The notes beneath the pieces were generated by a model that was not told where the DNA came from, ran no database searches, and saw nothing but the letters and a program-made list of their open reading frames with translations. Both the position numbers and the translations under genes were made by a program. Below are positions 12,380 to 25,165 of a DNA stretch of 64,000 bases, in pieces (the first letter of the stretch is position 1; every line of letters starts with the position of its first letter). Origin of the DNA: Ectobius pallidus (taxonomy: Eukaryota; Arthropoda; Insecta; Blattodea; Ectobiidae); NCBI GenBank assembly GCA_964059195.1, contig CAXKWD010000007.1, forward strand, positions 26,299,023 to 26,363,022, in the 5' to 3' direction.

Positions 12380-14169
12380 ATACAACCACATTCGGCCATC
12401 TTGTTTTGAAGCAAACGCGAGATTTAACGCAAGGAATTTCTGTCTTTAAGTTAACGCGAGTATTAACGGGCGTGATGGAGTAACCAGGATCGGTGGAACG
12501 TAAACATGACACAAGCAGGAGAAAACGACGCGTTTTAGCCGTAACGAAGGTCGGTGGAACTCGCCATCAGACTGTTTATCACTAACGAGAGCACGAGGTT
12601 TGGATGTCCATTTTGAATGTTTTACCATTAACGAGTTTTGAATATCGTTTTCATTCTTAATAACTCCTTACAGACCCTAAACATTAATTTTTATCATCAA
12701 ATTTAGACATTGCAAAAAGCTTTGAATAGGCCTATGTCAACCTCCACTGGTCGCAGCCAAAATTTCCAGTCTTTTCCCTTTTACTTAACCAGTTTTCTTG
12801 GAACGAACAATTGCCAGGCACAGTTTATGATGATATTGTTACCACACCTGATAAAAAAAAAGTGTGTTGAATCTTTAGAATATACTTTCCGTTATTAACA
12901 TTGATTTTGATTCCTGCAAAAATAGCATTTAATATCCCTCAGAATATATCAGCTACATCATCACTGCAAGCTTCATATTATCATCATTGGGATATAAAAC
13001 ACAAATTCTTGACCTTCCGTGCCATTTCTTGACATTCTTGGCCTAGTGTTCGATTTCTGAACTTTTTCTTGATTTTCTTGAGTTTCTTGACCTGTAGACA
13101 CCCTGAATTTATTGCTATATAATATACTAGTTACTATATAGCCTAGTAAACTAGTTACTAGTATTATGCTGAAATACTGAAGAAACTACTACCTACCTCT
13201 ATCACGAGATTCGTAGCCTGGTTCCTACTAGACTCCTGAAGAGGGCACGCCAGCATGCAATTCAACTGTGCGTTTAAAAATCCACGCATGAAATTCGGTT
13301 CTTTACTTTTTCCACCTGACTGATCCCGCATGCAATTCGAGTTTTCCCGATGGTTCTATGTAAACGAAAAGGCCTAGGCGTAATAAGCTGAGAATCAAGC
13401 TCAACGGTACCATCCAATATAATTTTAATAGTATCGAAATATGTAAAAATAAGTTTTCTCGCCTTAAATATGTAAAACAATGTACTGAAGGTTGAAATAT
13501 GGAAAATTATGGTGAATAAAATGAACCTTAAATCACTTGATACATTATTTCCCACAAAAGGTTTTTAAACGTAAGCGGTATTTGTTAAACCAAAAATGTT
13601 AACCTAGTAATTACATTGTATACACTTATAGCCTACGTATAGGCCTAGATAATGTAGCGAAATTTCCTAGGTAATCACAAGAGCACTAATATACCAGCAA
13701 ATAAATATTTATACCCGTTATATCACGTGTAGAAATTGAAACATTGCCAGGATACAATGGCCAAGGGTGCAATAAAAAACCTAATTATAAACTTTGTTTA
13801 TACAGTTTAATGATTCGTACAAAAAATTTTCGGGAGAAAAAAATGAAATGAAGTCATTTCATATCATGCTTCCAGGGGAGAACAGAAGGTCGCTCTGTGT
13901 CGTCATTGCAATCTGCTCTTCCTTCACGCGGTAAGACTTCTGCGCGTGGTTTGTGAAATGTAGGAACCATTGAAGAGAGAGAAGAGAAGGGCATTAGTTT
14001 TACGGTACGGGAGCGTTCTTGCCTGACGTCACACAGTGACTTGCGTGCACTTCCTTCACAAACGTCATCACTGGACTAGGCTGTCTTGCACTGTCATAGC
14101 CTACTTCAATCATAGTGGCACTGGTTGGAAATGTTCGTAGGCTTACTTGATCACATTCTTAAACATAGG
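12380..14169. other. No gene recognised
   Basis: AT-rich DNA with two TCGGTGGAAC words near 12490-12560, several TAGGCCTA-type words and a GC-richer patch at 13870-14060. No open reading frame resembles a known family. Confidence 0.5.
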
Positions 14170-15088
14170 AGCCGTCTATACTTTTAAGGTATCTACCTCT
14201 CCGATCCACACAATATCCAAGCAGGGGTACCTCAAGAAAGTGTCCTGTCTCCAGTTTTGTATTCCTTGTACGTCCATGATATACCGTCTAATGCAGAATA
14301 TCTCTTAGCATTGTATGCGGACGATACAGTCTTTTATACTAAAAACAGTAACATCCAATCTGCCCTCAAAAATTCACACATATCACTTGACCTGTTAACC
14401 CAATGGTCCACAAAATGGAGACGTAAGATAATTGGAGATAAATAACAAATGGTCGTATTCACGAAAAGATTTCCTCGCATAATTTAAACTCTAAGCTTAC
14501 AAAATCAAGAAATTCCTTTCATTACGCCTGCAAAATATCTTGGTATTCGTATCTGTACATTCAGACAACACCTACTTGCTACTAGAGAGAAAGCTTTCCG
14601 ACGGTCCATGGCACTTTATCCCATGTTAAAGAGCCACATCCCATTGAAGATAAAATTGTTGTTATATACTTCCTTAATTCGATCCTGCATGATATACGCC
14701 TGTGAAATTTGGGGAACAGCTCATATACGCCATCTGAACCCCTTCTGGATGGAATACAACGTGCTGGGTGCAGGACGATAATGGGAGCAGACTATCTTAT
14801 CCGCAATGTTCAGCTGTTTGAAGACTTGGGAATATCAGTGATTATGTTCAGATGTTTCGAGACAAATTAAAAAATTCATTAGACTTTCATCCAAATTCAC
14901 TGTTACAAGAATTCATGGAAGAGGAGTAACAAGTAACTCCATGCTTCACTTTTAGTGATATCCTTGGCAAAATTCACGAATTAACAAGATTATGTGTGTA
15001 AATTATGTTTTTAAATAAAGCAAGGTCCCAATTGAGGCCTGGTACATATAAATTAAAGTCATTAGCTAAAAATAAATAAATAAAAAAG
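14170..15088 (+). pseudogene. LINE reverse-transcriptase fragment
   Basis: Translation from about 14208 gives QAGVPQ, LSPVLYSLYVHDIP and LLALYADDTVFYT, which are the conserved reverse-transcriptase blocks, including the YADD catalytic motif, of Jockey/CR1-like LINEs. Downstream pieces (to about 14960) look like the decayed thumb/C-terminal part. The sequence ends in an A-rich TAAA-type tail at 15066-15088, as LINE 3' ends do. The 5' end is truncated and multiple stops and shifts are present. Confidence 0.8.
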
Positions 15089-15664
15089 GTACCTCGTCCC
15101 AAAATCTTTGTCAGACGTTAATAGACAGCACCACATAAGCAGTATTAAAATAAGGGAGGGGTACGTGGAATGTGAAGGATCACTTATTGAGCTGAGACGC
15201 TGTGTTATTATATAACTTACAAACAAAAACCAGCCACTCAACCCAAAAAGTGGTCCCCAAGCTGGTATTATGTCCCCCACTCTGTCGGGGTTATCTGAGC
15301 TCTCGATGGTGCTTACTGAACTATCCAACTTCTGTCTTTGACCCCACAAGTTATATGTAGAGTGAGATGCAGATGTAGATGTAGATGTAGATGTAGATAT
15401 AGATATCTCGTGCTGTAGATTCTGTATTGAGAGAGGCTCAAGGATATAGAACATGTCAGATCAAAATATAGGCCTCCATGCATGTTATAATCAACACTAA
15501 CAGTAGGCGTACAGTAAGCTGCCAAACTTATTCAAGCTGGAAATATTTATCCATATTGTACCTAGGTAGAAGGTGTGAGTTATTAAAAGTTCCATGAAAC
15601 ATCTTTGAAAAATTTGCATTTGCTTTTAGTACGTATAGCCTAATAATTTAATGTTTCTTGGAAG
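15089..15664. other. Non-coding, with (GTAGAT)n microsatellite
   Basis: A GTAGAT hexamer is repeated about five times at 15368-15405. Reading frames over it give Ser-Thr or His-Leu repeats and are not genes. The rest has no recognised feature. Confidence 0.6.
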
Positions 15665-15672
15665 CTTATTAT

Positions 15673-16830
15673 TAGGGACCGGATTCTTAGGTTTTTACCT
15701 ATTTTTTTCCTTACTTCCAAAACAAAAAGCGCTCATATACTTTTTCGAATCATGTCCATAGGATTCACCCACATTAATTCTGTGGCACCTAAAAATACCT
15801 AAATCGGGTATAAAAACCTAAATATACCTAAACGGGACATAAAACCTAAAATATCTAATTTAGGCTACTTTTTTTGTCTTTTTTGTTTGTCAGTTGAGAA
15901 ATCGACATTTTGCGGAGACACAATAATTTTTGTCGGGTTGAAATTAATACCACCAGCGTTTCGTTCAACCCATTGTCGTCCAGGATGGACAGTATCAAGA
16001 GAGGAAGTGTAAGAGTACCGACGTATTCCTTTTAAAATACTCGTACGAATAACCATTGTTGCCGTGTCTGAACAAGGATATAGACTTCTGTGCTTTAAAG
16101 CGCTTGTTTGCATTTAGTACTTCCCTGTTATTCATACTGAGAGGTCCACTGTGAGTTTTAAGAAGACGTGTTAATTATGCCGAAACAAATTAAATCGATT
16201 TATTAGACTACGGCAATGGATTGGCGACGACCTGAATTTCACGACAGTAATATTTTGTCAAACCTGCCAGAAACACATAAGTATTATTTACCTTTCTAGA
16301 AAAGGGGGAAGTTTTCGTCCCTAGTTGGTCTGCTGTGCGGTTAGCATGCGTAACAACCGAAGAAATGAAAATAATCAGTTTCAAATTATCCACATCAACC
16401 ATAAAGTATTTTACTCACTAAATTAGAAGCATCGGATTTGAATCCTGAGAAGGGTAGTGTCTAGATACAGTAGCCTATTAACTATTAACTAAGAGATAAC
16501 AGGAAGAACTTCACAGTGAGAATCTTGAAAGATATACTGTAACCAGGAAATGTGAGGCAATCTTATTTTTACTGCTTCTTTTGATTGTTTATGCTTTCTT
16601 TCTTCAATTGTATAATATTGTCCTAAAGCAAGTTTACACAAATTTAAGTCAATTTTATTAAGTTAAACTTCAAAAGTATTATGTATTGAATCCTATGTAG
16701 CATATGCAAATTCATTAAACCAATTATTCTACCCGAAAACGATATTTTGGACAAAAAACCTAAAAAAAACTATTTCACCTAATGGAAAACCTAAAACAGT
16801 GGTTTTAAAAACCTAAAAATCAGGTCCCTA
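15673..16830. mobile_element. hAT-like MITE, 1158 bp
   Basis: Terminal repeats TAGGGACCGGATT (left) and AATCAGGTCCCTA (right), with TTAGGTTTTTA continuing inside both, are flanked by a perfect 8-bp duplication CTTATTAT (15665-15672 and 16831-16838). The interior repeats the word CCTAAA near both ends and has no recognised transposase. Small frames inside (for example 15865-16113) resemble nothing I know. Confidence 0.88.
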
Positions 16831-16852
16831 CTTATTATACAGTATATCTGTA

Positions 16853-17723
16853 CTAGCTTAAAAGACCCGGCGTCGCCCGGGTTTTGTATTTTGTAATTGG
16901 AAATTAACTTATGAAGGATTTTAAATTTTAAATTCTAGGTCCTTATATAGGCATTTATAATTTGAAATAGGAAGAACGACTTATTACACTCAAACTATTC
17001 CCTCAGAAAACGCTTGATATAGTTTTTTATGGCTCATAGAGGATCTAGAATTTTGCATCCCATCGCTTGTACAGTGCACAGCAATCCTGGTAGAGGTTTA
17101 AATAAGAAGAAACAGAAATTCCTGTAACATAAAATTGTAATTTCGAGGCGGGAAATTTCCCACTCTTATGTTACCATAAAACCGTTTTGGGGATGAAATT
17201 AAACAGAAAGCACTAGCACTTTCATACTTCTCTCTCCTAAAACCTGTGATATAATATAATAATATACACATTACCATACCTCGTTTTGTTTTCTCTATGT
17301 CCCGGGTAGAGAAAGTTATGTGATTCCATTATTTTAGGGGATTTCATTCTGTAATATTTATTTATAACATGAATTATTTTGATAACTTCTCTTATTTGTC
17401 AAAAGTGCATTTCATTTGTTTTTTCCAAGCCCATCTGATACCATTTGGCAACAATATATTCTGTGATTTGGAATTGATAATTCTATGTAAAAAGGGATTA
17501 AGTATTTTCAAAAACATTTAATTTTTGGCATTTAGAATCAGAATTTTTCAAAATCCTTTCTTAGTGAGCATCTACATTATGAAACGAAGGTACTATCAAA
17601 ATTCCAAGTCTCTACCTGTTATAATTTAGGCTGTACGTTGACTCCTGTCATTCATTCAGTCAGTCAGGCAATCATTCATTCAGTCAGTCAGGACAAAGCC
17701 TTTTATATATATATATATAGAGA
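16853..17723 (-). mobile_element. Non-autonomous Helitron, copy 2
   Basis: Same family as 937-1775, with the same minus-strand TC start, GC hairpin and CTAG end, and A and T flanking bases. It carries an extra stretch of about 27 bases near 16968 and a longer TA run near its 5' end. By eye the two copies are very similar with scattered substitutions, so they are separate insertions rather than a recent duplication. It landed 14 bases beyond the target duplication of the neighbouring MITE. Confidence 0.8.
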
Positions 17724-17804
17724 TTGCAGAATAATAAGCACCCTTCTGAAAGAGGTAACATGGCCATTTCATGATTTTGTTCTCCACAAATAATGCAATG
17801 GGGG

Positions 17805-18092
17805 TACGCCATAGCGTAGTGGTTGAGGCGCTGCGCTACAACCCGGAAAGTCGCGGGTTCGATTCCCGATGAGGTCGTAGGAGTTTTTCAATTGGCCTAA
17901 TCCTTCTGGTGGCACTATGGCCCTGGAATCGACTCAGCCTCTAACATAAATGAGTACCAGGAGCAATATAGGGGATATAGGGGGTAAAGGCGTACCACCT
18001 TCACGTGCCGATTGTCTAAAATCCGGGAGTCTCGACGTCCTGGAACCTCTGGGCCTCCATGGCTTGTATAGGGAACACTTTACTTTTTTTTA
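17805..18092 (+). mobile_element. tRNA-derived SINE-B
   Basis: The 5' head is tRNA-like: an A-box-like TAGCGTAGTGGTTGAGGCG and a B-box GGGTTCGATTCCC within 17813-17868. A tRNA-unrelated body and a T-rich tail near 18075-18092 follow. These polymerase-III promoter boxes and layout define tRNA-derived SINEs. No protein is encoded. Confidence 0.8.
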
Positions 18093-18220
18093 CAAATAAT
18101 ATAATAGAAAGTCTCATATTTCTCCCTGAAGCGATGGAACAATCCGGTTATGTATTTAATATATTACTGTGAAAATAACTTCCAAAGATCAACGACAATG
18201 CATACCACGTAGATATAACC

Positions 18221-18221
<1 letters not shown>

Positions 18222-18252
<31 letters not shown>

Positions 18253-18260
18253 GTCTAATA

Positions 18261-18295
<35 letters not shown>

Positions 18296-18297
18296 TT
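18222..18297. repeat. (AAT)n microsatellite, interrupted
   Basis: Two AAT runs are separated by about 18 bases. They are simple repeats without other features. Confidence 0.95.
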
Positions 18298-20420
18298 ATA
18301 ATGTAAATGACTCTATGTAAGCTTATGATCTGTTTGTTCTGTTCCTCTTTTAATAGTTGTTCAAATTACTTACGCATTTACGCCGATACAAAATCTGTAG
18401 AAACCGAAATGTCTGAATAGAATGGAGTAGGCCTAAGTATAAGCACTTTGTAGGTAAGCACATAATACACAAATGAGAAAAAACCAAAATCTTATATTTA
18501 AACAACAGGTATTAGTGAAATTAAATTTGAGGTAAGCAAAATACTGACCAGATCACTTGGCAACGTTTATAAGCATGAAAAAGGGCAAGTAAAATGTAGT
18601 TCATGTAGTTCATGGCTAATTAAACTGCGATGTCTCATTTAACAGTATTTGAGAGATAACCCACGAAAAATCGAGAAAACTGCAGAAAATTACAGTGACG
18701 CCAGAGAATTTAAAGCGCACAAAATTAAACATTTCCTAGTTCTAAGGGGAGCAAGTTTTTAAAGCTTTGCAAGGAGCATCTACTACCCGCGCGCGATTTC
18801 TTGAGCGCTCGGCTCCCTAGTCCTCATTCGGTAGGTTTCGTTCAACTTCGTAGGTTGAGCTGACAACATTGAAACACGAAGTACGCTATACACCCTGACA
18901 TCTAGTGGCTTCAATACTAAGCTTTCATTCTGTCTCAGGATCCTTATTTATTTATTTATTGACATTATCTTTTCTGACGCATGGAGTTATAGGGAAAAAT
19001 ACAATTTTTCGAATTGCTTATTTCACAAACACGTCATTGTACATCCAACACTTTCCTCACCTCTTTAAGAATTCCGTATGTGCTAATTTCTGACACTCCC
19101 GTGAACTCTGATGTCAATTTCATGGACTGCAAGTTGAGCGAACTTTTCACAAAACGTATTAAATACGTTTAAAATTAGGCCTATAGGTTTCTCCACTTTT
19201 AGATGCCTTACCTCTCTTATGTTTTACAACACGAAATGGTGAAGCATGTTCTGCTAAGACTCTTCTTTATGCTTAAAACTAGTCATCCAGTGTAAAAATA
19301 TTGAGCCTATTTATATAACATTCTCTTCCCGGAGGAAAATGATTTATTTCATAACTAAAGCCTTATGACGTGTTATTAATTGTTACGCAATACCGTAACC
19401 ACGTTATATTATTTGACTGCATTAAAATCGTTGTCTATTAAATGTCACTACATAAAATAGCAAGGATGATTCATCGGAAATAATTATAATTCGGCATCCA
19501 CACTTACGCTGTTGACGTGCGCTTACCATATTCGCGATTCTGCTGAAATGTGATTTCTTTGGTTGACAACACTGCAGAAAGACTGGGGGAGTAGCTATGT
19601 TTTGTTCCCCCCAACCCTCACTTCCCCGTAAATCCAGCGCCCAAGATATGGCGCGCGGGTAGTACAAGCATCAATACTTTTAAAATGTAAAAAATGAAAA
19701 GTTCATACTTTACATGAGAATGTCATTATTTAACCTCAGTAGGCCTATACCTTTGAAGAAAACAGTATGTACTGTAACTTACTATCTAAATTTGCGTTTC
19801 AAGAATATACATTATTAACATTAATATAATTTTATTTATAAAAAATATGTTGCATGTTGCATGAAACTTACCTATCTTCCCCTCTCAGGGAGAGAACTGG
19901 TACCAATCACAAAATGAATAAACATGTGCTGGAAAGACGATTACTGAAGGTATACAGTATAAGAACTAATTCTCCGAGCGTGAGTATCAAAAACACACGC
20001 TGGATCATTAGTTCCTATACCGGATCCTTGAATTCTGATCACACAGTTCAGGATTTGTGATCCTCTGAGGAAGGGAACTATTACAAAGTTCCTTAAAGCT
20101 GAGAATGTTTCCAAGGTCTCTTGCCCACAAAATTAACCTTGGAAAGGCTAGAATGTCTAGTAGTATTTCCTAAATGCCATCATTTTCAGTGTTTGTTATT
20201 TTTAAAGTGCCGACGCGCTGGAAGTCTTTTTACCTATCCAATAAAATAGCCTACATCTTCGAATAGCGGTTCACCTTATTACAAATACAAACCTCACTTA
20301 TTCATAACAAATTTTTATCAAATTTTATGAATTACAGAAGATGAGATGGATTTATCACCGGATTATGGAATTTATACATATTATTTAAATCATTTTGCTC
20401 AGTATTAGACTTACATAATT
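18298..20420. other. No gene recognised
   Basis: Mostly AT-rich, with GC-richer patches at 18780-18870 and 19600-19670. Short frames (for example 18905-19093 with a hydrophobic start) have no supporting motif. The 8-bp duplication of the giant element begins at 20421. Confidence 0.5.
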
Positions 20421-20428
20421 GTTATTAA

Positions 20429-20600
20429 CAGGGTTGGAATGTTTAAAACAAAACGTTTAAAACAAGTGTTTAAAACATGTTTAAAACAAGTGCTTGTGTT
20501 TTTTTAAGTTTGTTTAAAACGTTTTAAACAATCTGTTTTAAACATGTTTTTATTAGCATATGTTTAAATCATTTTTTAATTGCATGTTACATTTAATTAT
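20429..20600. repeat. Left subterminal GTTTAAAC-type repeats
   Basis: At least six copies of GTTTAAAAC, GTTTTAAAC or close variants occur in both orientations within 170 bases of the left end. hAT transposases commonly bind short repeated subterminal motifs, so these are candidate binding sites. The stretch at 20550-20650 is inverted and similar to 33750-33850 at the other end. Confidence 0.75.
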
Positions 20601-20889
20601 GAAGACAATTTACATTTTGTCAAGTCAATGACACCCTGTTAGTGTTGTAAACAGAAAAAAAACTAGGGTCAATTATACCAGAGACTTTTCTCGTCATTTG
20701 GATTCGTGCATTCCAAAATCAGAAATAGGCTTGGGTCTGAGAAAGCATCAAAACTGGTGTATTATTTTTTATTAATCATGAACTATTAAATCATAAACAA
20801 ATACTACTGGTGCAAAATGTATTTTCAAATACTGTAAGTAGTAGAGTATCCTCTATAGCCCGCCGATGCCTAGCGCCGCGACGCCCCAA

Positions 20890-21990
20890 TTCCAACTTAA
20901 ACTAATTTCAGTTTCGCCTTCCGGACCATCTTGGCTATCATATGAAACCACCCCCACCCCTCTATCATCCCCCAATCAAAAGATATTATCAAAATAAGAT
21001 TAGGCCGATAAAACAGAAACCTTCATTACACAAAATATTAAAAAATTACATTTAGGCCCTTTTGGCACCCCATGGCTCCGCACTGTGCTGATCCCATTCC
21101 AACCCCAAAATAATAAAAATCTCATCCCCCTAAACAAAGTTATAGCAAATATAAGATTTGGTCGGTAAAGCAGAGACCTGCAATACCAACCTTTAAACAA
21201 TCAAACTAAAAAATAATAAATAAAATTCACAGAAATAAATAAATGTTATACAAATGAGTTAGGCCCTTATGAATTAATTTTCAATCCCCTAAAGGGGTAT
21301 TTTTAAGAAATAAAAAATAAAAATAATAATTTTTAGAATATATTATTAATTTGTATATCTGACAGAGCAGTAACAAAATTAAATAAATAAATGTTACACA
21401 AAAAAGAGTTATGCCCTTATGAATTAATTTTCAACCCCACTAGAGGGGTAGTTTTAAGAAATAAAAATAAATATAAATTTTAAAATCTAGTAGTATAATG
21501 TTTAGGTGATAGAATTAAGACCATATGATCACCCGTAACAAGAGGGTGGTTTTCACCCCAACTACCAATCTAACCCATTTAAAATTGTTTATTCGACATA
21601 TAAACATCTTACAGAGCAATATTAACTATCTGACATGATTTACACCCCAAAATTATTTAATTTTATGAGGGGGTGGTTTTCAAGGTCACCCATGTTTTTG
21701 CCGATATGGACAACTTGAGCCACTGTAAATCGTCTGGAGGGTAGTTTTCACCCCCACTTGCAGTCTAACCCATTTAAAATTATTTTTTCGACATATAAAC
21801 AACTTACAGAGTTATATTGACTATCTGACATGATTTACACCCCTAAATGATTTAATTTTATGAAGGGGGTGGTTTTAAAGGTTACACAAGTTTTTCCACA
21901 GATGGACTAGATAAGCCATTATAAATAATCTAGAGGGTGTTTTTCACCCCACAACCAATCTAACCCACTTAAAAATTATTTTTTAGATAT
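20890..21990. repeat. Degenerate tandem repeats, outer left arm
   Basis: Mirror image of 32560-33650; see that entry for the unit structure. The rest of the outer arm, 21990-22885, holds no gene I can support. Confidence 0.7.
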
Positions 21991-22885
21991 TGATGCTTTA
22001 ACAAGTGTCTAAGAACAGGATCTCAAACGTTTTATTTTTGCAAAAATGGACATTTTAAGCTATTATAAATGTTTTTTCGCCCCTAACAAACTTGCTTTGT
22101 TACGTCAAATGTATGAATAAGTACCACTATAGTCATAGTTAAACTGGGCAAATTCTAAAAATAAAATAATTTATGACAGCTAAGAATTCGTCACAGTTCC
22201 AAAGATCTGATTGGTATCCCATATCATTGGAGAGTTATATTTTATAGGATAGGATGAGAGGACACAATATGTCTGCAAACAGAAAAAACCATCTGTAAGA
22301 AAGAGTATGTTGGAACCATTAGGACAAACACAACTGCAATGCAAACAAACTGCTTGTAAAATGAAAAAAGATATGGGAGAACGCAAGTGAAAACAAAGCA
22401 GAAGATAAAAATATCGTCGTCTTTGTATTAAAATTTTAAAAAATCACATAATAAATACACAAATTATGATTGAACATATACATAGACAGAAGAAATGAAG
22501 CCATTTATACAATAAAATTACGAAACGATCATCCCTAACAAACTCAGAATTTATTGGTTTGTTATAGCAAATGTTAAACAGGGCAAAAATAAACCCCATC
22601 CCCACTAAAGCTAAACCCTCAAAATAATAAAATGTTATACCCACCATAACAGGATGAAGGCTCAGCAACTCCTAAAAGGAAAGGTTGAACGTAAAAGGAA
22701 AGACAAAGAAAAATGTTAGTAAAGATTGTTTATTTCAAGATTATCAAGTTGTACATTTTTATGTATCATAAGAAAGTTTATTTCATTCACAGATGGAGAA
22801 TCATACAAACATAGTCTATTATTTGCACAATCTGTAGGATAGCTTGGAGCACAGATGTTCACATAATTAGTAAAAAGACCAACGA

Positions 22886-24565
22886 TCAAAGTTTAGATAC
22901 AAGTGATTTAATTTCATTAATCAATCCCTTTTTAGGTGGACAATCTATTCCAAATAGTTCAAGACTATTCTTAAAGGTATTAACAACGGTGTTGTTAAAT
23001 TCACTATATTGTATTACTTTATTATCCTGGAAGAAGTATAAAAACCCATCTGTATACCTAAACACGTTATCTATTTTCGGGGGAATCCCGGGGAAAATAT
23101 TCTTAACGTAATAATAGTTAGCTGGATTTACAGCACAATTGTCAATCTCTAAAACTAAACCATCATCATAAAACAGATATGTTATTCCTCGATACGTGTT
23201 GACACCAGCTGTCAAAGAGTTGTTTCTATTATCAAAAGTAGGTACAGGTTTAGGATAGCCGGGTTGAAGCCTAAATGTTTGATGTTCAACGAGATACTGT
23301 TCAGTACCGACTATCATAACGATGTAGGAATTTGGTTTTTGATAAACAGCTGTCACATCAAACTCCTTAGGTAAGTGCTCTACCCAAGTGGGTATGAAAA
23401 AGGGAGAGTTTATTTCCCTATCTACTAAATCTATAATCCATACCCATTCTCTATAAAACACATATAATGCATTATTAACTACCATATATGTGTTGACGTT
23501 TTTCAGTTTACAGAGGTCAGGAACAATACTCGGCACAGGTCTACCGGATTCATACTGAGGAGTTGTTGATGGCGTAGGTCGAGGTGATGATGGCGTAGGG
23601 CGAGTCGATGAAGGCGTAGGTCGAGGTGATGATGGCGTAGCTCGAGGTGATGATGGCGTAGGTCGAGGTGATGATGGCGTAGGTCGAGGTGATGATGGCG
23701 TAGGTCTAGGTGTTGAAGGCTTAGGCCGAGGTGTCGAAGAAGGAAGCAGCGGTGGTGATGGCTGAGGTTTAGGTCGTGACGACGGAGGACCATATCGTTT
23801 CTTAGCTTCAGCAATATCATTACCGTTCAAATCGAGTGGTGGATGATAGGGATTGTAAAGTGCATACATTACAGCATTCTTATCGTTTACATGATGTATT
23901 CCCAGCGTGTGTCCAATTTCGTGAATGAGTACGGAATACAGACTGTTGATCTCGTCATCACCAGTGAAATTCGTTTTCGTAGACCATTGGAAGTCGTCGT
24001 TAATGTGAATTTCAGGACGAAAATTCTTATCAGGATAAAAGGCATGTGCTAAAACAAGGTCATTTATCACGAAATCCTCATTACAATCCATATCGAGAAG
24101 CTGAAATTTATGGTATCCTCTCTGATTAGTTATTAAGATATCTGGTTGTTTTATATCTCTTGAGAAAGTGAGGCCAGATATAGATGCCCATTTTTCAAAA
24201 GCCCTATATGCAATTTCTATAGCCTTTAGGTCCATGGTGTTATAATTCCATGTTAAATGTGTTTTGTTCCACTTGTTCAACTCTTCAGAGTACGTTATAT
24301 CTGCAACTCCGCATCGCGGTGTCCTCATTAAAATCAAAGTGTCATTGTCTAACTTTGAAGATACATTAAGTCCATAATTAGCTTGAAACATGGCAAGAGC
24401 TTCTTCGAAAACTCGTTTGTCTTGTAGTGTGTTGCTCTTACACGATAGATATCCATACTGCTTTAGATAATTAATTGCCATTTCTTGATCGTCGTCGTCG
24501 TCCACCATCATCACCTCCGCCCAGCCACAGAGGGCAATCGTTAAAATAATTGCAAGCCGCAACAT
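22886..24565 (-). CDS. Matrix metalloproteinase-like secreted protease, left copy
   Basis: Encodes a protein identical to the right-arm copy at 29993-31672, where domains and residues are described. It is transcribed outward, toward the left end. The start is the ATG at 24565, followed by a hydrophobic signal peptide. A TATAA box at 24608-24614 lies only a few bases beyond the stop of the upstream unknown gene. AATAAA signals on the minus strand lie near 22782 and 22734. Perfect protein identity between two separate copies means either recent duplication, homogenisation by gene conversion, or one arm copied onto the other during assembly. Confidence 0.9.
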   Translation of the reverse strand: MLRLAIILTIALCGWAEVMMVDDDDDQEMAINYLKQYGYLSCKSNTLQDKRVFEEALAMFQANYGLNVSSKLDNDTLILMRTPRCGVADITYSEELNKWNKTHLTWNYNTMDLKAIEIAYRAFEKWASISGLTFSRDIKQPDILITNQRGYHKFQLLDMDCNEDFVINDLVLAHAFYPDKNFRPEIHINDDFQWSTKTNFTGDDEINSLYSVLIHEIGHTLGIHHVNDKNAVMYALYNPYHPPLDLNGNDIAEAKKRYGPPSSRPKPQPSPPLLPSSTPRPKPSTPRPTPSSPRPTPSSPRPTPSSPRATPSSPRPTPSSTRPTPSSPRPTPSTTPQYESGRPVPSIVPDLCKLKNVNTYMVVNNALYVFYREWVWIIDLVDREINSPFFIPTWVEHLPKEFDVTAVYQKPNSYIVMIVGTEQYLVEHQTFRLQPGYPKPVPTFDNRNNSLTAGVNTYRGITYLFYDDGLVLEIDNCAVNPANYYYVKNIFPGIPPKIDNVFRYTDGFLYFFQDNKVIQYSEFNNTVVNTFKNSLELFGIDCPPKKGLINEIKSLVSKL

Positions 24566-24607
24566 CTTGAAGTTTCAACAACATGGTCTCGGCAGTGATG
24601 CAGCCGC

Positions 24608-24614
24608 TTATATA
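24608..24614 (-). promoter_or_regulatory. TATA box of left MMP gene
   Basis: TATATAA on the minus strand, mirror of 29944-29950, two bases beyond the stop codon of the upstream gene. Confidence 0.65.
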
Positions 24615-24616
24615 CC

Positions 24617-25125
24617 CTATCGATGACGTAAACTGTTGCAATCGACACCTCCCCTCTCCTCCATTTTCCTCTGTTGCGTAGCAATTAACATATCTACAGC
24701 CTGAAACCAAAGAAGTGTTTAGAGGAGAAAAGGAAATCCTATTTGGTTACCATACAAAAAACTTAACTGTGTTATACCTTTTGTGATGTCCTCTTAAATG
24801 TTTCACACTTGGTGTCACATTTTCTGCTCCATATTCCCATCAGAGGATTGGCAGGAATTAAACAAGTTGTGAAATGTTCCTCTCTCGTGCACACTTCCTC
24901 GTGGTGATTGAAGTCATGATCAAACTTCCGTTGCTGACCAGCAATCATTTTGTTTGACCGCCCGCATGGAAACACCTGAACTAATTCCTCGTGAATTTGG
25001 TCATACCCTTTGATTCTGGTAAATGTAAAGGGATGAACCACCTCCTTGATAACAACACCTCTGTTGTCATACACACGATAGGTGATAGGTCGCTCCTCGC
25101 TCTGCAACATTTGCCAACGTTCCAT
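24617..25125 (-). CDS. Unknown two-exon gene, left copy
   Basis: Mirror copy of 29433-29941, described there. Exon 1 is 25125-24778, the intron 24777-24701 and exon 2 24700-24617. It lies between the tRNA gene and the metalloproteinase gene and is read in the same direction as the latter. Confidence 0.65.
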
Positions 25126-25157
25126 CGTAGCTGATCGTTGTCCAAAAGCAACAAGCC

Positions 25158-25165
25158 TTTTTATA
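25158..25165 (-). promoter_or_regulatory. TATA box of left unknown gene
   Basis: TATAAAAA on the minus strand inside a longer TATATATAAAAAGG stretch, about 33 bases before the ATG at 25125. Confidence 0.65.

Noticed and set aside
23503..23820. His/Leu-repeat protein on the minus strand (and mirror 30738-31055)
   Set aside because: An out-of-frame translation of the Pro-rich hinge repeat of the MMP gene.
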